Origin: Jaapia argillacea MUCL 33604
Lineage: Eukaryota; Basidiomycota; Agaricomycetes; Jaapiales; Jaapiaceae
DNA length: 64,000 nt
Direction of reading: 5' to 3'
Assembly (NCBI GenBank): GCA_000697665.1
Contig: KL197720.1
Span: 62,456-126,455 of the forward strand
Below, one piece after another: positions 56,901-64,000 of this stretch (position 1 is its first letter; every line of letters starts with the position of its first letter). Below the pieces are notes generated by a model. The model did no database searches. It had not been told where the DNA came from and was given only the letters and a program-made list of their open reading frames with translations. Both the position numbers and the translations under genes were made by a program.

Positions 56901-57191
56901 GGGAACCGTTGGCGTGTGGTTCCGGTTCTCCTTCAGGCGTGATGCTGGCGAGACGGGAGGAATAAGAGGTGAAGCGACGTGATCCGGTGCTTCATGACCT
57001 CCTCCAGGCGGGCCAGCGACGTGGGTCGGGGGACGAGATGTCGTCTTGGAAGTGGCATGCGTACGAGCTCTCTCCACGCCCGACAAACAGACGGGAGAGC
57101 TTGACGGCCCGACAAAGGCCGAAGGGGTCACCACACAACGAACATCAGCAAGGTCTAGCTCATGCGAGGGTGATGCACTTTTGGAGTCCAC
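53971..57191 (-). CDS. Large helical-repeat (PPR/TPR-like) protein, 1,055 residues
   Basis: Two exons, 57,191-56,465 and 56,411-53,971, joined by a 53-nt intron (GTACGT..AAAG), give 3,168 nt in frame. The N-terminal 200 residues are Ser/Pro/Thr-rich, and the rest is all-helical in appearance. Pairs such as FIRYALHMTLQAGRIRAALKLF, TANIVVKAILRW and FIKAFHLRGDFHGAKVV have the A/B helix rhythm of pentatricopeptide or TPR repeats, so an RNA- or protein-binding role in an organelle is possible. The C-terminus is very basic (RERARQRGRRRV). No classic presequence is evident at this Met, and the true start might lie elsewhere. The long uninterrupted second exon makes the gene certain; its function is not. 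Confidence 0.8.
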
Positions 57192-57897
57192 TGCCAGCGT
57201 GAGTGGACCGATATGAGCTGCATGGGCAATACGTCGAGGGTGTCTTAACGGTGCGACGGATGCATAAAATCTACAGATATATCAGTACAAGACAATCTCG
57301 AAACGAAGAGATAGCTCACCGAATGGGCAAGGGGGGTGTGCCGCGTCCTCCGACAGTTCGGAGGGTCGACAGGCCCCATCGCAACATTCCATTGCATGAG
57401 GTTTGCAGGTTTCGAGGACGCGACTGAATGCGATGTTGACCAGTACAGCGACCAAATCAGAACATAGGACAGGTCTATGCAACCGTGACCGTGTGAGCAG
57501 CTGAAATCAACAGACTTTACGAGTCCGGCCGATGCTGGTCTGTGCGCTGGCGTCCTCGCTGTGGCGGACAACGAGGACCGGTTTGCTCCTGCTTGGTCTA
57601 TCACGTGGCAGCCTTGAACCTTAAATCGCTAACTGCACAACACAACAAATCTGGAAATTCAGCGTTCCTCCTCCACCGTCATATCCTCAGACCAGTCGCC
57701 TTGAAAAATCCGTTGACACGCCTGGTATGTTATTCTCGCAGCGCACGGACACTTATGCTGACAAGCGGCAAGGCGTAGAGGTCAATCGGGAGGCACTAGT
57801 TACACACCAACTCACCCATACATCCAACGTGAGTACGAATGCGAGGGAGGAAATATTCGCAACAGCTGAATCCCACGACAGCTAACTAGAATCTACA
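57192..57897. promoter_or_regulatory. Divergent promoter region, helical-repeat gene and P0 gene
   Basis: About 700 bp between two divergent starts. The part near 57,640-57,840 precedes a highly expressed ribosomal protein gene, yet no TATA element is obvious. Short open frames only. Confidence 0.45.
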
Positions 57898-59137
57898 ATG
57901 GGTGCCACTCGCGCGCAGAAGGAAGTGTACTTCGTTAAGTTGAAGGAGCTTATCATCAAGTACCGTGAGTGTGGAGGTTTCCTTGACAAGATCACATCCT
58001 GACCTCTGTTTTTAGCCTCCATCTTCCTCGTCAACGTCGACAATGTCGGTTCCAACCAGATGCATCAGATCCGTGTCGCCCTCCGTGGCAAGGGTGTCGT
58101 GCTCATGGGCAAGAATACCATGGTTCGCCGAGCCATCCGTACCATCATCGCCGAGTTCCCCCACCTCGAGCGTCTCCTCCCTCACGTCAAAGGCAACATC
58201 GGCTTCGTCTTCACCAGTGACGACTTGAAAGACATCCGTGGTATCATCACCGCCAACAAAGTCGCCGCCCCCGCTCGTGCTGGTGCCCTCGCTCCCAAGG
58301 ATGTTTTCGTCGCCGCCGGCAACACCGGTATGGAGCCCGGAAAGACCTCTTTCTTCCAGGCCCTCGGTATTCCCACCAAGATCGCTCGTGGTACCATCGA
58401 AATCGTTTCCGACATCAAGGTCGTCACCGCCGGTACCCGTGTCGGTCCCTCCGAGGCCGCCTTGTTGAACATGTTGGGCATCTCTCCGTTCACCTACGGA
58501 ATGTCAGTTGTCCAGATTTTCGACTCTGGAAACGTGTTCGCCCCCGAAGTCCTGGATATCGGTGACGATGAGATTTTGGGTCGCTTCACCACTGGTATCA
58601 AGACCCTCGCTGCCTTGTCCTTGGCCCTCCACTACCCCACCCTTGTCTCCGTTGCCCACTCCCTCGTCAACTCTTACAAGAACCTCATTGCGATTGCTCT
58701 CGCCACTGAGTTCACCTTCGAAGGCGCCGAAAAGGTGTGTTTTCATCGTTGATATTGTTTTCTTCCTTTGCACGACGGTCCAAGTGATTACTTTCACACA
58801 CTGAAAAATCTGAGTGTCCCACGGACACATGCTGCGAAAAAACAAACTCGAGATTTCTGGCTGATGGACCTTTCCTTGATCCTCCCTCTGTTTGATGCCT
58901 TTCTAACCCTTTTTCTCTCCTCAGGCAAAGGAGTACTTGGCCAACCCTGAGGCATTTGCCGTCGCCGCTGCTCCTGCTGCTGAGTCTGGCCCCGCCACCA
59001 CCGAGGCTCCCAAGGAAGAGGAGAAGGAGGAAGAGAAGGAGGATGAGTCTGACGACGACATGGTACGTACCTCACTTCACTAATGAGATAATTCACACGT
59101 GTTGACTCTCTTCAAGGGCTTCGGTCTCTTCGACTAG
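57898..59137 (+). CDS. RPP0: 60S acidic ribosomal protein P0
   Basis: The stalk-base protein of the large ribosomal subunit; it binds 28S rRNA and anchors the P1/P2 dimers that recruit elongation factors. Exons 57,898-57,964, 58,016-58,734, 58,925-59,062 and 59,117-59,137 give 314 residues, the usual length. The start is [18 protein letters not shown]. Family blocks include [65 protein letters not shown] and YGMSV. The tail has an Ala-rich hinge, an acidic run and the stalk signature ESDDDMGFGLFD, with the last intron placed just before GFGLFD. Codon use is strongly C-ending, as expected for high expression. No lesions are seen. Confidence 0.97.
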
Positions 59138-59329
59138 GTGTTTCCGTCGACCGTCGGGTTATCCATTTTCGTTTTTTCACGACTAAAATCTACGACATCT
59201 GGCTTCCTTTGTATCGCTAGTGTTTGTGATTCTTTTCTGCTGCTTCTCTACCACGGAGTCCCCGCGACACGCCTTCCACAACACAGACCTCGCAAACTTG
59301 CCCCCAAGGATAAATGTTTTCAACCCACT

Positions 59330-60227
59330 TCAGATGATATTGCAACCCCATTTCTCCAACTCGCCCAGTACATCATTCTCCTTGTCACTATCAACTGCTC
59401 TGACCCCCGCTCGAACGACATCCACTTCAAAGTTGAACTTACGCGCATCGATCGCCTGCATGCCAATCAGCCTGAGAGGTAACCTCTAGGCAATCTGACT
59501 TACTGTCGCCCTCACGCAATAATCAGTGGCCAAGCCCACAACTGTGAGTTTTCGGATGTCTCGCGAGAACAGAATCTTTGGGAGTTCCGTGAAACGAACA
59601 TAGTGGTTTGAGGCGAAGGCAGAGTAGCTATCAACGATGGGATCACAACCCTGAGATTGGGCATCAGAGTCCAACCATTTGTGATCTCTAGGACAATACA
59701 GACCTTCTGCACGATGTGCACCTTGCTTCCCAACTTATCGAGTCGACTACGCACACCTTCCTCGATCTCACATCCCTTCAACCGGGGATCATCAAGGACG
59801 TTCTCCTTGCCACAAAATCTGCGAACTTACTTTACTTCCCTGGACACAATGATCAGGCCATAGCATCTGTGCGATGGTGTCTTCGGCTCCCCCAGAAGTG
59901 ATCAATCTCTGGCCTTCCTCGATGCTACCTGGGTGGTCCCCGAGGATAGGATGGGGTAGGCGTACACGTTGAAATGGAGTTGCATTATGGGTTGAGGCGA
60001 ACGAGACGTGTCCGGCGGGATGATAGTCCTGTGACATACCGATTCACCGTCAGTGGCAGACACTTGGTGGTGAGTGATCCGCTGACCTGACTAGCCACGA
60101 CGAGATCCCAACGGTTCTGTTGGTCTAGCAAGTCGTATACTACAGGTAGAATAGCTTCTGCTTGTTTGACGGCCAACGATCCACTGATGAAATCGTACTG
60201 CACGTCGACGATAAGGAGAGCTGACAT
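59330..60227 (-). CDS. PNC1: Nicotinamidase (isochorismatase family)
   Basis: Hydrolyses nicotinamide to nicotinate in the NAD+ salvage pathway, lowering an inhibitor of sirtuins. The start MSALLIVDVQYDFISGSLAV (60,227) carries the catalytic Asp. After an intron, DYHPAGHVSFASTH gives metal-binding residues. Then come QMLWPDHCVQGS, KLGSKVHIVQKG, DSYSAFASN and FSRDIRKLTVVGLATDYCV with the catalytic Cys. After a further intron the C-terminal strand-helix IDARKFNFEVDVV..AGVRAVD ends KWGCNII at 59,330. All active-site elements are present in order. It converges with the P0 gene, leaving under 200 bp between them. The symbol follows the yeast ortholog. Confidence 0.88.
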
Positions 60228-60619
60228 GACCGATGACCTATGACAAGAATGGTTTGACGTTGACGTTGACGTAGACCGGATGCTGGTATACTTTGGGTAC
60301 ACTGACCTGGTGATTTGAGGGGAGGAAACCAAACCTGTCGACCAACGCAGGCACAAAACTATAAGCAGGAGCTGCCATCTGTCCGACTCGGCAACTCAAC
60401 GCGTCCCTAAACTGTGGCAACTGACACACCAATCCACAGTACATGTACCATCCAAAAGCTCAATAGTATATCACAAAGCAGAGCGACGCACTATCTTCCA
60501 CATGTTTTGTACAAAACGAAGGGGACTCGAGAGCACGGAAAACAAGTGGATATGCAGAAGGGTATCAATGAATCGCATACGCAGGAATGTCTGAGGGCAG
60601 TTGCGGGAGACATACATGC

Positions 60620-60640
60620 AGAACAGAACAGAACAGAACA
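60620..60640. repeat. Short (agaac)n microsatellite
   Basis: Four agaac units between the nicotinamidase and MYND genes. Confidence 0.8.
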
Positions 60641-60664
60641 TAAGGAACATACACGATAGTGCCA

Positions 60665-61584
60665 TTATAAGAGAACCGATGCGGGTAGACCAAGAGCGAC
60701 GGCTTCGGTCTCAGCAAGCTGTTTCCATTGCCACTTCGACCCGACTTTGGATAAGCGCCCAAGTTTATAGAAGTCCGTGCGCTTGTCCACCCGCCTGTAC
60801 ACACCGCCCGCACTGACAACTTTCTTCAGGTCCTTCAACCATGTCTCGCGTGCCATCCAGAGAGCAATGTGGAATGGAGCTGCCAGTTGTCGAATGCCAA
60901 CTGTCGTCCACAACACAAGTCTTCCATCTGATATAAAATGAGAAGCAACCCAATGAAAGTGCGATCCGTCTGCTTGAATCTGGCTATATCCGCCTCTCGT
61001 CGAGTTCTCTCCGCTTCAAAGGCGTCCCTCATCCTTTGCCGTCGCTCCATATCCGAGAACACTGGTCGAATACTAGCATCCACGATGTCGAACGCGATGC
61101 TTGGATTGCCACCGCAATCATGGCGGTAACGTAGGTTGATTCTGAGGTATTTGTTTTGATAATCAAAACTCTGCTCTCCGCCATCGAGTTTGAGAGCGGC
61201 ATAGGCGGATTTTTGGATGTACCACCCATGCATCTGGTCGAAGTCGGTGAGAAGGTTCTTGCGCTCCTTCAGAGGAGGCAATCCTCTCGAAAGAGAGACA
61301 CCAAGAGCGTCCTCAACATCCGTCGTCATCAAATTCTTCTTTGTGAGCAAACACAATGGCCTGTCGGCGAATCGCTTGAACACCTCAAACATATGTAGCA
61401 ATGATGCGACGTACTTGTGAAGCTTCCATGCTTCCTTCTGACATTTAGCACTACAGTACGCCGTGTCCTTGCAGCCAGAACACACAGAGAAGCGTTTGCC
61501 AGTTGGCTTCGCGCCGCAATAGCCACAAGGCTGTTTAGAGCTGATTCGAACGTCGACGTGAGCCGCTTTGAAGGTTGTCTGCAT
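60665..61584 (-). CDS. MYND zinc-finger protein
   Basis: The start MQTTFKAAHVDVRI is followed by a MYND-type finger at residues 20-55: CGYCGAKPTGKRF, CSGCKDTAYCSAKCQ and WKLHK. The family's last Cys after HK is not in the usual place. The middle part (KERKNLLTDFDQMHGWYIQKSAY, RQRMRDAFEAERTRREADIARF) is helical. The C-terminal block WLKDLKKVVSAGGVYRRVD and KWQWKQLAETEAVALGLPA resembles the tail of basidiomycete MYND proteins. It lies in a different frame, and the switch near 60,900 has no intron with fitting phase that I can see, so the gene may be frameshifted or use an unusual intron. Its role is unknown; MYND fingers bind Pro-rich partners. It is transcribed divergently from the arsenic gene. 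Confidence 0.7.
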
Positions 61585-61960
61585 ACTGGTCCCGTAATCT
61601 GAAAATCAGCTGGATACTTCAAATGAGCAACACAAGAGACACTTACTCTATGTACTGCTTATTGAGGAATCCGTCCTAATATCGAATGAACGCTAGTTGA
61701 GTCCGAACTGTTACTGTACTACTACATAGCGCTAGTACTGTTAGTCGTTATGGCAGCGTCACGGCACGTGTAGGTGTGACGCGACATACTGTACTCAAAA
61801 TCAAACTCAAATTGACGAAATGGCTGGGTCATATCGATGTCAAGTTCTTGGTCATCCTCATCCAAGGATGCCTGCCCGCGGGCGCTATATAAGAAGTCGC
61901 CAAATGCTTGATATCTTTCCCCTTCTTGTCTCCCATCCACATTCAAACACCTAATACTTC
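61585..61960. promoter_or_regulatory. Divergent promoter, MYND gene and arsenic gene
   Basis: 376 bp between two divergent starts. It is the only candidate for joint control of the two genes. A 74-codon minus-strand frame inside is regarded as chance. Confidence 0.5.
61886..61892 (+). promoter_or_regulatory. TATA box-like element of the arsenite methyltransferase gene
   Basis: 'tatataa' lies about 70 bp upstream of the start codon at 61,961, a normal distance for an inducible fungal promoter. Confidence 0.5.
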
Positions 61961-63700
61961 ATGTGTGACTCTGACGCAAACTTGGTCGAAGCTGTTCGCG
62001 ATGCGTACAGTGCTAAGGCGAGGACAACCGTAGATTCTTCATGTCGGTTCTTTCTTGTACTATCGATGTCACTCATCCCGGAACTGAGCTAATATATTTA
62101 TATTTAGATGCTCAAAATGTGGCTTCAGCCTTTGGCTACAGCGTAGAAGAGCTTCAGGCTATCCCTGCTGAAGCTAACCTAGGCTTGAGTTGCGGCAATC
62201 CAGTAGGCGCTGCGTCCATTAAGGAGGTAAGCATAACAGCTGGTCCACCCCTTCCGACAGCTAAATTAATATTCTTGATCACAGGGAGAAAAGGTGCTCG
62301 ACCTTGGGTCTGGTGGAGGAATCGATATTTTCCTCGCCGCCTCCAAAGTGGGCCCAACTGGGCAAGCCATAGGTTTAGATATGTCTGAGGTATGGTTTGC
62401 TTCAAAATATATATTTGAGTACCCTGAAATTTCCTCCTTTCCACCAGGATATGATTACCCTTGCTCGTAAAAACGCAGCTAAAAAGGGCCTTAAACCTCC
62501 CCATGTCGCCTTTGTTCAGGCAGCCCTTACTGAAACATTCCCAATTGCCTCCGATTCTATTGACTGCATTCTGTCCAATTGCGTTCTCAACCTCGTGCCC
62601 GGGATTGGGAAAGCCAAGGTGATGAAGGAGGTATTCAGAGTCTTGAAACCTGGCGGTCGTATTGTTCTCGATGACGTCCGTAACCCAGTTTGCCATCTTG
62701 ATTTCATTGGTTGAATCTTCGTATTTACGACTAGATTATCGCCAAAAAGCCTCTTCCAGCTTGCATTCGCAACGATCTCGTCGCCTACGTCGGTTGTATT
62801 TCGGGAGCCGTTACTCTCGATGATTACAAGGTTCTCCTTTCAGACGCAGGGTTCAAAGGTAAACAAAATCCATTCCTTATGAGATTCTCCTCGACTAAAT
62901 ATTTGTGCCAGATCCCCTGTTCGTAGATACCAAGGTCGACCTAAACGTGTACTTCCAACCCGAGAGCGGGTGTGGGATAAGTTGTTGTGCAGCTCCGCCA
63001 ACGGGTGTCCTGCAAAGACCAGCAATGCCCAACTTCGATGCCAACGAATGGGTTGGTAAGTGTTGACCCTTCGCTCTCTTTCGATCCACCTGACTGTTTC
63101 GAATAGGTTCATATCAGATATATGCGGTGAAGGCTTCCGCAGAGCAAACCGCAGATGTCCAGTCCGTTAACCCCCTGAATAACTGGTGGGATGCCTATCC
63201 GCGACCCAAATCTGACGCCCCTTTGGTGACTGCCGAAGAAGTGGTAGAAATGATGAAAGATCCAGTGCAAAAGGATTTCGCAGTGATCGACGTCAGGCGC
63301 AACGACCACGGTGTATGGCCCTTCCGACCTGATATTGTTCTTCAACTTAATCCATTTTCACAGGGAGGACACGTCCGTGGCAGTACGCAGTGTCCGGCGC
63401 AAACATTCTACGATGACCTACCGACTTTCGTCGAGAAGTTCGGTAATACGAAGAAGGTCATCTTCTATTGCGGTAGCTCCAACGGAAGAGGCCCTCGGTG
63501 TGCCCGATGGTGTGTCCATACTGCTAGTTGATCCACATTTCATATTTTGGTTGACCTTGTGGTGTGCATTGCGTATTAGGTATCAAGATCGACTGAATGA
63601 ACTCGGGAATTCGGCATCGGCAGCGTATGTGTTGAAGGATGGCATCAGAGGATGGTTGGCAAAGTATGGTGATGCCACGGATCTTGTGGACAGGGATTAG
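61961..63700 (+). CDS. Arsenite methyltransferase fused to a Cdc25/rhodanese-like domain
   Basis: A predicted SAM-dependent As(III) methyltransferase. Start [16 protein letters not shown] (61,961); short introns join about nine exons to roughly 420 residues. Methyltransferase part: [21 protein letters not shown] (first arsenic-binding Cys), [16 protein letters not shown] (SAM motif I), [29 protein letters not shown] (second Cys) and the [13 protein letters not shown] metal-binding end. From about residue 310, [33 protein letters not shown] and [15 protein letters not shown] form a Cdc25/rhodanese domain with a complete CX5R loop, as in Acr2-type arsenate reductases. One protein may thus reduce arsenate or handle thiols and then methylate arsenite; the reductase activity is inference. 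The common HC is YC here. All motifs are intact. Confidence 0.85.
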
Positions 63701-64000
63701 GAGGGCAATGAACGAGCTGGTGTTCTCGAAGTCAAATATTGGTGGTGTACAGCAATTCCCTTGAATTCAATGATACATTTACGATCGAAAGGAGATAGCA
63801 CATGACCACGACGCGTGCTGGTGACGTCTGTAGGACGGGACATCACTGACGCGCTGCAACGTTACTCCACGGTTCCTCCACCGCGCAGTCCGTCCATTGA
63901 CAGTTCTCATATAAATGAAGTCGTCGCATCGCACCTCGAAACAACAGTGTTCTTCTTTCCCCGAACTAGCTTACTAACACATAACCGCGACCATCGAACG
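63701..64000 (+). promoter_or_regulatory. 3' flank of the arsenic gene and start of the next promoter
   Basis: A TATA-like 'catataaatg' at 63,909-63,918, followed by a CT/AC-rich stretch without a start codon in good context, suggests the 5' UTR of a plus-strand gene beyond the window edge. Confidence 0.4.

Overview
The window looks like nuclear DNA of an agaricomycete (mushroom-forming basidiomycete). Genes carry many short introns of about 50-75 nt with GT..AG ends and CTRAY branch sites. The gene families are ones typical of that group: expanded P-loop GTPases, F-box-like clusters, membrane-anchored WD40 proteins, KDZ transposases and Helitrons carrying a peptidase domain.

Layout. Bases 1 to about 13,300 are AT-rich repeat territory. 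They hold the broken 3' part of a Helitron helicase, a broken KDZ transposase, several degenerate tandem repeats and a 1.2 kb minisatellite, with no convincing host gene. From 13,845 to 15,477 lies a 78-bp tandem array, interrupted by a 911-bp assembly gap that keeps the 78-bp register. Read on the minus strand, each visible unit is a complete 75-nt intron followed by a 3-nt spacer. The array sits directly downstream of, and in the same sense as, a P-loop GTPase gene (15,504-16,786, minus). After about 16.8 kb the base composition becomes more balanced and host genes dominate. They are a decayed Cys-rich repeat gene (18,424-20,956, minus), a second GTPase gene (21,653-23,804, plus), a tandem cluster of F-box-like genes on the minus strand (four full copies, one half copy and one 5' stub, 23,925-32,167), a Rieske plus FAD oxidoreductase of the AIF type (32,638-35,603, plus), and two neighbouring membrane/WD40 genes (36,340-44,862, plus).

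The last third holds a DsbA/FrnE-type oxidoreductase (47,156-48,239), a zinc-cluster protein with a C-terminal membrane anchor (49,311-50,566), a predicted mitochondrial protein (51,569-52,201, minus), an intron-bearing tRNA-Ser, a 1,055-residue helical-repeat protein (53,971-57,191, minus), ribosomal protein P0 (57,898-59,137), a nicotinamidase (59,330-60,227, minus), a MYND-finger protein (60,665-61,584, minus) and an arsenite methyltransferase fused to a Cdc25/rhodanese-like domain (61,961-63,700).

There is no operon logic. The shared themes are local tandem gene duplication (F-box genes, WD40 genes, and two GTPases in one neighbourhood) and redox or arsenic chemistry (AIF-type, DsbA-type and ArsM-type proteins). 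The most unusual objects are the tandem intron array, the membrane-tethered zinc-cluster protein and the methyltransferase-rhodanese fusion. All names rest on reading the sequence and on remembered family patterns; no database search was run.
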